This document shows positions 34,301-42,620 of a DNA stretch of 64,000 nt, one piece after another. The notes beneath the pieces are model-generated. The model saw only the letters and a program-made list of their open reading frames with translations, had not been told where the DNA came from and ran no database searches. How positions within the stretch are numbered: position 1 is the first letter of the stretch; every line of letters begins with the position of its first letter. This stretch comes from JBBQWZ01 sp038210135 (GTDB lineage Bacteria > Acidobacteriota > Terriglobia > Bryobacterales > Bryobacteraceae). The translations under genes were made by a program, and so were the position numbers. The DNA lies in contig JBBQWZ010000023.1 of assembly GCA_038210135.1 (NCBI GenBank), positions 1 through 64,000 of the forward strand, in the 5' to 3' direction.

Positions 34301-37300
34301 CGTGCGGCGGTGGTCGCGAGCCGATCCATCCACTGCGAGTCGTGATAGGTCAGCTCGTAGAGACGCGTATAAGTTTTGGCCGCTTCGTCGAAACGGAGAA
34401 GCCGCTCTTCCAGATCCGCGCGACTGCTGAGCAGGTCCGTGCGATCCGGACGGATGTCCGCCGCGCGAGTATAGGATGCGATCGCCGATGGAAAATCTTC
34501 GAACTGCGTCTCGAGCCGGGCGAGCACCACCGGCCAGCGCCAGTCACGCGGCGCCTCGCCTTGCGTCTTACGGTAGAACTCGAGTAGCTTGTCGCGGCTG
34601 TTGTAGTGATCGGCGAACCCGGCGGCTTCGCGAATCAGCGATTCATCTTCTGGGAAGCGGTTGATGACTTCGATGTATTGATCGAGCGCCCCCGCGTAAT
34701 CCTTCATGCGCGCGAGGACGGGAATCAGGCCGCGGCGAAGGCCCGCGATCCGTTCGTTGCGATCCGCCGCCGGAAGCGACGCGGCTTTTAGCCCTTGCAG
34801 TTTGTCCAGGTAGAATGCTCGCAGCCCGCGATCGTCGTTCTGCTTGCCATAGCTGTCCGCCATTGCGGCGAGATAGGTGGCGTTCCACGGATCCGCGGTT
34901 AGCAGTCCGGTTAGCAATGCCCGAGCCCGATCGTAGTCGGCCCCGGCGGTCGCTTTTTTGGCGGCTTCAAAGGAGAAGCCAATTTTGAATTCGCTGGTGC
35001 CCCGTCCAGCGGCTTCCGCCAGGAGATCGACAGCGCGGCGGTTGTTCTTATTGCGCGCGTGATAGTCGACAGCGGCGCGGATGACGCCCAGCACGTTCGG
35101 ATTGTCTCGGACCAAAGCATCCAGCGTCTGCCCGCCTTCGGCCGTTTTCCCTTGCGATTCGAAGAATCGCGCGAGTGCGATTCGCGCCCGCATTTTGTCA
35201 ATCGGATCGTTCGTCAGCGCGACTTGACGCTCGAGCGCTTTCTGCTGGACGCCGCCGAAACCTTCGATCCGACCCCAGTTTTCAATGCGCGATTGAAGCT
35301 CCTGCGAACTGGCGGATTCGCTGACGCCGAGCAGAAACTTCTCCAGATCGTCGCGCCGATTCTGACTGCGAAGCAAAGCAACACGCAGCGCGAAGCCCGC
35401 CGCAGAAGGTGTCTTCGCGGAAGAAAGGTTCGCCGTCAACTGATCAATTGTCGGGCGCAGCGCGGGCCGGCGCGCGAGCAGTAGCAGTCGCGATTCCGCG
35501 ATCGCGCCAGATTGGCCTTTGGCGTTTGCCGAGAGTGCGCCGCGCGCGTATTCCGAAATCGCGCGATCGTAATCGCGCTTGTTTTCCTGAATCGCTCCAG
35601 CTTCGTACGCATAAAGCGCGGGATCGCCAATTTTCTTACGTCCCTCCTCGATCAGCCGAAGAGCGTCGTCGAACTGGTAGTAATCCCAAAAGACGGTCGC
35701 CGCTTCGAGGTATCCATCGGGCTTGCCCGGTTCGACGGCCGCGATACGATTCCAGTGCGGTTTCGCGCGGTCGAGCCGGTCCCTTTCGGCTTCGATTTCA
35801 CCGATCCGCGCGAGCGTCGCCGAACTCCGCGGATCCGCCTCGCCGCGCTTCGCTTCGATCGCCAGGGCAGCATCGTACTTCGCGGGATCGAACGCGGAAA
35901 GCGAGCGGTCAATGGAAGCCGCGCGGGCTGCTATCGACGCATCCGCGGGATAGGTTGCCTGCAGCCCTTCAAAAACAGGTGCGGCGAGTTCGAAGTGGCT
36001 GCGCCAGGTATCGCCTTCTGCGAGCAGCCGCGCGGCGGCCGGATTCTGATCCGCTTTCGGATTCTGCGCCCGGATGGCCTGAAGTTCGGTGTCGAGGCGG
36101 TTCGTCCGCGAGAGGAGTTCAAAGAACCGCGCGCGCAAATCGTCGGCGTAATACCAGTTCTTACGGAGCAGCGATTCATAAGCTGCCTGATCCGCCGTCG
36201 GGCGCGTCGTGTAAGCGGCCATCAGGTTACGCACGAACGTCAGGTTGTGCGGGAATTTCTGCGCCGCGTACTTGTTGATCTGCAAATAGAATGCTGGCGT
36301 CACAGAGCCCGAGGGCACGGCGTCGCGGAAATACGCCTCGAGTTCCGTGCCGCTGAACGTGCGGACGACATCCTGGGTCAGCTTGTCGAGCTGGATGGTC
36401 TGTTTGCGGCGGACATACCAGCGAGCCAGTTTGTGGCTCCACGATTTGTCCTGAAATTGTTGCATCGCGCGTTGATACACCGCTTCGACGTCGTTGACCA
36501 TCTTGTTTTGATCGAGGAATCCAGCGAGCCGCTCGTACAAACCCGGATCGTTCGGATTGCGATCAATTTCCCGGCGATACAGCGCCAGCGCGTCGTTGCT
36601 CCGCTTCATCGAGACCAACCGGGCGAGATACCGGTCGAGTACGCGCGCGTATTCAGGCGAACGCGTGGCGCCTGCTGTCGGAGTCGGCGGCCGCGATTCC
36701 TGCGAATCCTCCGCCGCTGGGCGCGAGGGAGCCACGGCCGCGGGCTGGTTTCCAATTGGAACCCCGTTCGCTTTCCCCGCGAATTCCTTCAGGAGATCTT
36801 CGTATAAAGCAAATTCTTGCTGCGTCTGATTTTTCTGCGCGTATGCGTCCGCGAGGCGCGAAGCGACGTCGGTGCGGTTGGGCGCGTTCGTGAAATCTTT
36901 CAGGAACTTGCTACCTTCTCGAATGGTCGCGTCCGATTCTCCGTATACCGTGTACGCATCGATCAGCCTGGCGCGCAGCAGCGGACGTTGCGCGGAGGCG
37001 GGAAAGCGTGCATCGAAAACGTCCAGCAACTCGGCGGCGCGGCCGCGGTGGAAGTAGGCCAGCGACGCTTGATTTTGCGACGAATAGCGTTGGCCGGGAT
37101 CCGAAGAATTCAGAACCAGCGAGAGAATTCCATTTAGGAAGCCGGGATGGGGATCGATCGTCGCGGTGTCTTTCCAGAAGCTAAGATTTCCAGAACCGAA
37201 GCGAACGCCTTGTTCCGGGGCGTTCAACAAAATGCCTGCCAAGCCGGCGAGTCCGCGCTCGGCGTCCGCTGGCGACGCGTTCGGCAGGCTGTATAACGCG

Positions 37301-38382
37301 TAATAGAAACGAGCCGCACGGTCCCAATTGTTCGCCGATTGGGAATACAGTTCGGCTAGCGCGGAAAGCTCGGCGGCAGTCCAAGCGGATTTCCGCGAGT
37401 CTTTGCGCTGAGCGAATTCTGCCAATGCGCGTTGTGCGGAGGCCGTGTCGCCCTGTTCCTGGTAATAGTAAAACAACCGCGCGGGTCCATTCAGTCCGGT
37501 CGGTTCGGCTGCGGCGAGAGCCCGCGCCCGGCCAAGGAAGGTGCGAAGCGAACCGGTCTGCTTCAACAGCTCGAAGTAATTTTTGACAAGCGGCGCCGGC
37601 CACAGCGGCCGAAAGGCCGCCTCATACAGCGAGAGAGCGCGCTGCAAGTCGCCGCTTTGGGACGCCGCCGCGGCTCTCTGTATGACGGCGTATTCCGACT
37701 GCTCGGGTATCGCGCGCTCGTACATCCGCGACGCTTCTTCCGCGAAGTCGTACCGCTTTTTCATCAGCGCGAACGTGTGCAGGCGCCCGTACAACGCGCT
37801 TTCCTTCGGGTAGTGCGCGATCCAAAGCCGGTATTGAATGACGGTCTGCTCGACGGGCAGAGCCTGGTCCTCGGCCAGTTGCAGCAGGCGCTCGTACAAT
37901 AGCGAAGGCCTTTGCGACAGGATCGGCAGCAGCTTTTCACTTTCAGGGGCTGTATTCGCTGCGGCCAGAGCGAGCGTATTGAATTCGTCCACGGGACGCA
38001 AACGACGATGATAAAAATCTGCCATCGCCACCCGTCCGGCGGTATTATCCGGCGCGATTTCCGAATACTTCTTCCAGTCGTTTTCGGCCGCGTTGAAGTC
38101 CAGTTGCTGTTCCGCTTCGAGCGCGCGCAATGCGTACAGTTCAGCGTCGGCGGGCGAAGTCGCGATCAGCTTGTCGAGTTCCGCGCGAGTTTCTTTGGGC
38201 GGGCGCCGGACCGGTACCGCGCCGCCAGGCAACGTGACGCTGCGAAAGAATACTGCTTCCAGGCGCCCGGCTCCGTCGATGTTCTCCACCCAGCGCGCGA
38301 GCTCTCCCCGCGCCGCGACGGACGCGGCGGCGACCACGCCCAAGCCGATCCAGAATGATTTTCGGTTACGGAAGGACTTCAA
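31360..38382 (-). CDS. Giant tetratricopeptide-repeat protein (2340 aa), membrane-anchored
   Basis: This is the largest gene of the window. An N-terminal hydrophobic helix (SFWIGLGVVAAASVAARG, about 9-26) probably anchors it in the inner membrane. The rest is almost entirely helical repeats of TPR type, e.g. AELYALRALEAEQQLDFNAAENDW, RTAIEYRHTLELAPNRADVHDRL and AEAATEWKLTFDILA. A low-complexity Pro/Ala linker lies near 560-590. TPR superhelices bind protein partners and scaffold complexes. The start is a TTG at 38382, preceded at ideal distance by AGGAGGTGA, which lies inside the last codons of the vWA gene (17-bp gene overlap). No start or frame problem is seen across 7 kb. The partners are presumably the other five products of this operon. 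Confidence 0.93.
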   Translation of the reverse strand: MKSFRNRKSFWIGLGVVAAASVAARGELARWVENIDGAGRLEAVFFRSVTLPGGAVPVRRPPKETRAELDKLIATSPADAELYALRALEAEQQLDFNAAENDWKKYSEIAPDNTAGRVAMADFYHRRLRPVDEFNTLALAAANTAPESEKLLPILSQRPSLLYERLLQLAEDQALPVEQTVIQYRLWIAHYPKESALYGRLHTFALMKKRYDFAEEASRMYERAIPEQSEYAVIQRAAAASQSGDLQRALSLYEAAFRPLWPAPLVKNYFELLKQTGSLRTFLGRARALAAAEPTGLNGPARLFYYYQEQGDTASAQRALAEFAQRKDSRKSAWTAAELSALAELYSQSANNWDRAARFYYALYSLPNASPADAERGLAGLAGILLNAPEQGVRFGSGNLSFWKDTATIDPHPGFLNGILSLVLNSSDPGQRYSSQNQASLAYFHRGRAAELLDVFDARFPASAQRPLLRARLIDAYTVYGESDATIREGSKFLKDFTNAPNRTDVASRLADAYAQKNQTQQEFALYEDLLKEFAGKANGVPIGNQPAAVAPSRPAAEDSQESRPPTPTAGATRSPEYARVLDRYLARLVSMKRSNDALALYRREIDRNPNDPGLYERLAGFLDQNKMVNDVEAVYQRAMQQFQDKSWSHKLARWYVRRKQTIQLDKLTQDVVRTFSGTELEAYFRDAVPSGSVTPAFYLQINKYAAQKFPHNLTFVRNLMAAYTTRPTADQAAYESLLRKNWYYADDLRARFFELLSRTNRLDTELQAIRAQNPKADQNPAAARLLAEGDTWRSHFELAAPVFEGLQATYPADASIAARAASIDRSLSAFDPAKYDAALAIEAKRGEADPRSSATLARIGEIEAERDRLDRAKPHWNRIAAVEPGKPDGYLEAATVFWDYYQFDDALRLIEEGRKKIGDPALYAYEAGAIQENKRDYDRAISEYARGALSANAKGQSGAIAESRLLLLARRPALRPTIDQLTANLSSAKTPSAAGFALRVALLRSQNRRDDLEKFLLGVSESASSQELQSRIENWGRIEGFGGVQQKALERQVALTNDPIDKMRARIALARFFESQGKTAEGGQTLDALVRDNPNVLGVIRAAVDYHARNKNNRRAVDLLAEAAGRGTSEFKIGFSFEAAKKATAGADYDRARALLTGLLTADPWNATYLAAMADSYGKQNDDRGLRAFYLDKLQGLKAASLPAADRNERIAGLRRGLIPVLARMKDYAGALDQYIEVINRFPEDESLIREAAGFADHYNSRDKLLEFYRKTQGEAPRDWRWPVVLARLETQFEDFPSAIASYTRAADIRPDRTDLLSSRADLEERLLRFDEAAKTYTRLYELTYHDSQWMDRLATTAARQGKFPEAIAALRRAWLEGRPDRAANYATVAERLESWNRLAEATAFAEEALKRADETEKSSIAVIFGRLAARGRRYESAYPRAPLATMADVAAVYYTPEEKTAFAAFLVKNRAAEDSLNAVRRAKFVELETKWLFEMALAKPGEGSGYMNRVSELQRSRLRFNELGLQLEAFWKALPADEGNRDSYLQQAADAYRSSGNTAAELRVLTSKDQLSGLDGPALERYLSMLLNQPQRLVAVAGRGKNAPQETAVVDFAVRNGTLVQATQAIEARGKKVNPLWTRAYTALAGVYFSSTQPATKVAFTQILNDAPIGARIGKAVDPAQALAGDNWYYFGARYGEYLAFLKQPNAEDYLPAELEHTPGRPEAYYQLAEYYRELGDRTRAAIEYRHTLELAPNRADVHDRLALLANAEGKSAEAATEWKLTFDILAAQQNGSRIPATFWTTLQDALTHAGQAKALAPLREDVSKLLRTYFRRNGSYQAEPLLKGILAASPDPAAGMAWITELSRAAADPPQFLSSFVEADWIPEAQKDALHQEILRGAALKFAQAFGDAKQSARAQQRIWQVEYVQFLLDRKQFDRARALLPDLQKDAAQYGMWDQIALEARIAARSRTMPALLDRLTKAADDPPPSEKLRQAATNLKASGESVAARELLKWTYERDLSAGNVEASTFIGLAEIRLEENDAVGAVALLRRMSLLSPEQMESLESAAVLLDRLKRRTEALEFADAALKAKPWDFEIQRRAADWHNDSAKLGAVLTANAAPYSTRAAAALAFRRAKTAAPQASSSELNLLAGSALIPEAAALAAFFRPAPLEAASQTADAASKIKLLTAALATDPQSLSVRQSLFDAAAQARRDRLTISVYESMMQIGDDVEFQTYQAEQFLINAGMDQPQRASVARRIAEARQRTGSPASAFTLFRIAERLEESDQAKAVLNRSIGALRAQVERRNANDRRRPMVTANIEQDHPVRPKLAAAPQGGAR

Positions 38383-40645
38383 GGGTCACCTCCTGGGTTC
38401 CAATATTGTGAGCAAAATCTTCTGCGGTGACGGTCACCTTGTACGATCCTGCCGCCAGGTGCGCCGGTACGACCAGTTGGCCGGTGTTCGAACTCGCCTG
38501 CGCATTCCACCGCAAGTGCACCGGCATGGCGCCGTAGAGTTTTGCCGTAATCGTTCTCGTCGATTGCGATGCGCTGACGCGCAACTGCACCGCCTCGCCC
38601 CGTTTGTATCGCGCCTTGTCGAGTTGTACGCGGACAACAGGCGGCTTGCTGGCGATCACGAACGTTTTCGATTCCTTGTAGACGCGGCCTTGTTTATCGC
38701 GCAAAATCAGCCGGACCGGGTACGTTCCATCGGTCATGTCCGACGGCGCCAGAAAGCGCGTCTGCCAGGTGTCTTCGCCTTCAAGGAAGCGCAGTTTCTT
38801 GACGAGACCGAATGGGAACATGGCGATCACGCTCGTAATGGACGCGTCCGTCTTGACGCGGAGCACCGGATCGCCGGGGCGAATCAGGCGCGGACGCAGC
38901 AACGCGCGCGGAGCCGCCAGAAACGAAGTGTAAGGCGTAACGAATTTGTACTTGCGGGACAAGCGAATAATCTCGTCGATCGTGGCGGCATCCTCGCCGT
39001 CGCGGTCGATTTTTTCGAGCAGCGCGTCGACGCGGGCTTTCGCCCAGTCTCGCGGCAGGTTCACATGTTCAGTCGCGCGCGCAGGCAGATTCACGGACGC
39101 CCGCAATTGTTTGACGGCGAACTGGGTTTGGCCGGGTTGTTTGTACTGGCCCAGCCACGTCGCGACGGAACCGCTGAACGCGGCGTCCTGCAACGGATAT
39201 ACGAAGTCCACATTTGCCGCTGGAGTGACAGCGAGTTGCAGCCCGTCTACCGGCTTGCGCCCGATCTTCGACAGGAACGCATTCAGCTTGAATTCAATCG
39301 GCTCCGTCGAGCGCACCCACTCGAAGATTCCATTATTCCGGGCCAGCATTTTCAGCAAAGATAAATTCGCGTCGTCGCCGATGCCGAGAACGTAGGTATG
39401 CGGACGCTGCGCTTCGGGTTTGGCTTTCCACTTGTTCGCATACCACTCGGCGAGCTTGCCGTTGTGGACGATCCCGCGCGTGGCTCCGCCGTCCCCGAGC
39501 AGCACGATATACGGATCGGGTCCGGATTGCGCGAGCCCTGCTTCGAGAGCAGCTTGCAAATTCGTCGCTCCGCGGAGACGGCTGGCACGGAGGAACGCCA
39601 GCGCTTTCTCGATATTCTCCGGCGTCGCTGCCTGTGGAGCCGGCGACAGCGGAGTGACCTCGGAAGAGTACAACAGCAAATTGAATTGATCCGTCGGACG
39701 TAATGCACGGAGCAGCGTTTCGAGCGCTTGAAAACTGCGCTCCAGTTTCTCCCACTGCATCGACAGCGACGTATCGAAGAGCGCTACAACCGTGCGAGGG
39801 CCCGCCGCCTGGGTGTTTGGCGGCAGGGAGAGCATCGCGGAGGCCTCGAAATATCCCGGACCCGCGCCATCGCGATACGTCAGGACTTCGAGCGCGTCTC
39901 CTTTACTGCCATCCAGCGAATACTTCACCGCGAAGTCTTCCGTGAGCGCGACGTTGCGGCCCTCGAACGTAGCCTTCACTGACCTCGGAGTCCGCTCTTT
40001 CACCTGCAGCGGATAAATCTTGCTGACCACCTGAAAATCGCGCATCGGGTGTTGCGAGTGAATTTCGAGAGTGATGCTCAGGCGGCCGGCGGTTTGGGCC
40101 CGGTACACATCGGGGCGGAGCGCGATCGCAAACAAGCTTTCCAGTTGCTCGACAACCAGGCGCTCCTGATACTCCATCTCGACCCGCTTTGTGCCAAAGG
40201 CTGGAATCGGCACCACGCGAGCAGTAAAGATCGCGGAGCGGCGCGCTTCGTCGGCATCGCGTTCGCCCATTTGCAACAGACCGGGATCGAGCGCTTGCGC
40301 TCTGATGTCGTTGTACAGCTCTTCCGCGCGCTTCCGTTCGAGGATCACGCCGGGAATGCGCGTGGCGTCGTCCCAGACGGCGAAATCTGAAATTAGAGCC
40401 CGCGACGGCAGCGCGAACATGTAATTCCCTTCGAGTACGGCCGCCTTACGGTTGGCGAAAATCTGTTTCACCCGCACCCGCGCGTGCCCGTTGTCGATCG
40501 AGATGTCGATCGACATTTCCTCGAGCGAAAGCGTCGCCGGGTCGGGCTGGCGCGCGGTGGATGGAATCAACACGCCGGCATCCCCCCGCGCCGCTGGAGC
40601 GGAGATCAGAAAAACAAGAAGCAGGACAAGGACCACGTTTTTCAT
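38366..40645 (-). CDS. Exported VIT and von Willebrand factor A domain protein
   Basis: The 759-aa protein has a signal peptide (MKNVVLVLLLVFLISAPAARG). A VIT domain follows (about 35-200; VRVKQIFANRKAAVLEGNYMF and the GVILERKRAEELYND region are typical), as in inter-alpha-trypsin inhibitor heavy chains. A vWA domain (about 283-470) has an intact metal-ion-dependent adhesion site: Asp291-x-Ser293-x-Ser295, Thr361 and Asp385. A C-terminal beta-sandwich with VRVQLDKARYKRGEAVQLRV follows. Such domains bind protein ligands in a divalent-cation-dependent way. It is secreted or periplasmic. Its ATG overlaps the stop of the beta-propeller gene (ATGA at 40642-40645). Confidence 0.93.
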   Translation of the reverse strand: MKNVVLVLLLVFLISAPAARGDAGVLIPSTARQPDPATLSLEEMSIDISIDNGHARVRVKQIFANRKAAVLEGNYMFALPSRALISDFAVWDDATRIPGVILERKRAEELYNDIRAQALDPGLLQMGERDADEARRSAIFTARVVPIPAFGTKRVEMEYQERLVVEQLESLFAIALRPDVYRAQTAGRLSITLEIHSQHPMRDFQVVSKIYPLQVKERTPRSVKATFEGRNVALTEDFAVKYSLDGSKGDALEVLTYRDGAGPGYFEASAMLSLPPNTQAAGPRTVVALFDTSLSMQWEKLERSFQALETLLRALRPTDQFNLLLYSSEVTPLSPAPQAATPENIEKALAFLRASRLRGATNLQAALEAGLAQSGPDPYIVLLGDGGATRGIVHNGKLAEWYANKWKAKPEAQRPHTYVLGIGDDANLSLLKMLARNNGIFEWVRSTEPIEFKLNAFLSKIGRKPVDGLQLAVTPAANVDFVYPLQDAAFSGSVATWLGQYKQPGQTQFAVKQLRASVNLPARATEHVNLPRDWAKARVDALLEKIDRDGEDAATIDEIIRLSRKYKFVTPYTSFLAAPRALLRPRLIRPGDPVLRVKTDASITSVIAMFPFGLVKKLRFLEGEDTWQTRFLAPSDMTDGTYPVRLILRDKQGRVYKESKTFVIASKPPVVRVQLDKARYKRGEAVQLRVSASQSTRTITAKLYGAMPVHLRWNAQASSNTGQLVVPAHLAAGSYKVTVTAEDFAHNIGTQEVTLEVLP

Positions 40646-42570
40646 GGTTGAACTAAATTCGCCTCCGGCACACGAACCAGGCCGTTCTCCGTACCTATAT
40701 AAATGTTTCCGCCGTGCGCCTCAACCGCCGTAACGTTTGAGGACGGCAGGCCATCGAGCTGGAATCGCCAGCGTCCGGCGGACCGCAGGTAAATCGCGAG
40801 GCCCCGGCCAAGAGTTCCCGCATAGACCGCAGAAGAGGTAACTGCCATCGCATTGGCATTGATCTCGGCCGTTCCCTTCCAATCAGGAAAAGAATTCCAG
40901 TGGCCGACCGGATCGAGTTTCAAGACTCCGGCTCCGTAGGTCCCCACGAACCAGTCCTCGCCGACCCGGACAATCCCCGTAATCCAGTTGTGTTTCAAGC
41001 TGGAATTCGCGGTCGTATAATTCGCGGTGATCACGCTGCCTTCGAGCATCGAAAGCCCGCCCAGGGTTCCGACCAGGGTCCGCGTACCGGAAGCGCCAAG
41101 CGCATAGGCGTGATTGTTTACCAGCCCATGGAACGCATAGATGCTGGACGATCCGCTGGCGTCCGTGAAGGTAACTCCGGCTGGAGTCGCGAGGGTGAGG
41201 CTGCCGCCGGAACGCCAGACGGCGTCGGTCACATGGTCCGCGATCAAGCCATCCGCTTTGGTTAAGGTGCGGCGCGCGTTGCCGGCTCCGTCGAAAAGAA
41301 CCAATCCATTCGCAGTCGCGACCGCGGTCTCGGCGTGATCTGTTGCGTGCACGATTCGATTGACGCAGAACACATGATCGTCTTCCACGTGCCGCGCGGA
41401 ACCGGCGGACGACAGAATGTCGAGGCCGCGGTCGAAGTAGCCGATCCAGAGCTGTCCGCGAGAATCCATAGATAGCGCGGAGATGTTCCGGTCAGCAAGC
41501 ACGGCGGGTTCGGCTTGGAGCATCGGGCGGAAGTTGTCATAGAGCGCGGTGTCGGAAAGCGTGAGCAGCCGTGCCCCGTCCGCGAGCATCCGATGCACCG
41601 AGCAACCCTCGCAGAAACGCATCGGCGCTCCGGCAGAGGCGCGGCCGGGCCGGACCGTCAGCGGCGCCTCGACCACGCCTTCCTCGATCGTTCCGACCAG
41701 AAGCGAATCGCCACGCACGAGCAGAGATTGCGCAAAATATCCGGGCGCCACTTGCCGGGTGATGCGTCCGTTAATAATTTCGACCGTTCCCATCGCCGTT
41801 CCAGCGAACACGCGCTCCCCATCGATAGCGAGCGAGAGCACATGCGGATCCGGCAGGTCGGAGATCTCGGCCAACTCTCCTGAATGCCAATGCAGCAACC
41901 CGCGATTCTGGGTCCCGGCCCATAAGCTCGTGTCGTCACCCGCTAAAGCTGTGACCCGCACATCCGCGAGCGATGGATCGAAGGTCCCGAGCGATTTGCC
42001 GTCGTAGGTCAGAACGCCCGAAGCCTCGGTACCGATCAGGATCCTGCCTGTCTTGAGGACCAGCAGCGCCGAGACCTTCCGTAGCCGCGCGTCTTCAGGC
42101 CGGATCTGGCGAAATTGTTTGCCGTCGAATGCCACCAGGCCTTCGCCGTTCGTACCCAGAAAAAGCTCAGCGTCGGCGGCGCCGGCCAGGCGGGCGACAG
42201 CGATCACCGTGACCGGCGCGGCCGGCAACTCAAATCCCGGACGGTACTGGGCCGCGACGTTGCCTTGCGAATCCACGGCCTTCAAACCCGCCGGACCGGC
42301 CAGGTACAGCAGGCCGCCGAACATCGCCATGTCGCGGTAAGACGCCGGCGATCCAATCGGTTCGAAGCCCGCCGGAAGCGCACGATCCAACCGGGCCTCG
42401 CGAAATCGAATTTTGCCTTGCTCCCGAATCTCTGTCGCGGAATCGGAGATTGCGTTCGAAGCGCGCCAGACGGAGGCTCCGGCAAAGGCAGCCGCCAGCG
42501 TCGCCACGACGACGCCCCCCAACAACCATCGCCTTCGCCGCATGGTGCCCACTATAGCCGAACTGCTCAT
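40642..42570 (-). CDS. Membrane-anchored beta-propeller protein (two-component-regulator-propeller type)
   Basis: The 642-aa protein has an Arg-rich N-terminus followed by a signal-anchor helix (RRRRWLLGGVVVATLAAAFAGASV, about 11-34). About 550 aa of propeller blades follow, with the periodic pattern (I/L)W(I/V)G(T)...G(L/V)..(Y/F)DG, e.g. ILIGTEASGVLTYDGKSLG, LWIGYFDRGLDIL and IYIGTENGLVRV. These resemble the sensory propellers of hybrid two-component regulators, but no kinase or DNA-binding domain follows. It is the first gene of the six-gene operon and lies 50 bp from the divergent ferrochelatase gene. The start is ATG 42570 or 42543. It probably senses or binds a ligand in the envelope. 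Confidence 0.9.
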   Translation of the reverse strand: MSSSAIVGTMRRRRWLLGGVVVATLAAAFAGASVWRASNAISDSATEIREQGKIRFREARLDRALPAGFEPIGSPASYRDMAMFGGLLYLAGPAGLKAVDSQGNVAAQYRPGFELPAAPVTVIAVARLAGAADAELFLGTNGEGLVAFDGKQFRQIRPEDARLRKVSALLVLKTGRILIGTEASGVLTYDGKSLGTFDPSLADVRVTALAGDDTSLWAGTQNRGLLHWHSGELAEISDLPDPHVLSLAIDGERVFAGTAMGTVEIINGRITRQVAPGYFAQSLLVRGDSLLVGTIEEGVVEAPLTVRPGRASAGAPMRFCEGCSVHRMLADGARLLTLSDTALYDNFRPMLQAEPAVLADRNISALSMDSRGQLWIGYFDRGLDILSSAGSARHVEDDHVFCVNRIVHATDHAETAVATANGLVLFDGAGNARRTLTKADGLIADHVTDAVWRSGGSLTLATPAGVTFTDASGSSSIYAFHGLVNNHAYALGASGTRTLVGTLGGLSMLEGSVITANYTTANSSLKHNWITGIVRVGEDWFVGTYGAGVLKLDPVGHWNSFPDWKGTAEINANAMAVTSSAVYAGTLGRGLAIYLRSAGRWRFQLDGLPSSNVTAVEAHGGNIYIGTENGLVRVPEANLVQP

Positions 42571-42620
42571 AGGTTAACTTTTTGTTCCGTCGGTAGAGCG
42601 CGTGCATCTACACTGATACC

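Noticed and set aside
35512..36807. Long plus-strand open frame (431 codons) opposite the giant TPR gene
   Set aside because: Antisense shadow of a GC-rich coding sequence. No start signal, no recognisable domain, and several other antisense frames of the same kind lie along the TPR gene.
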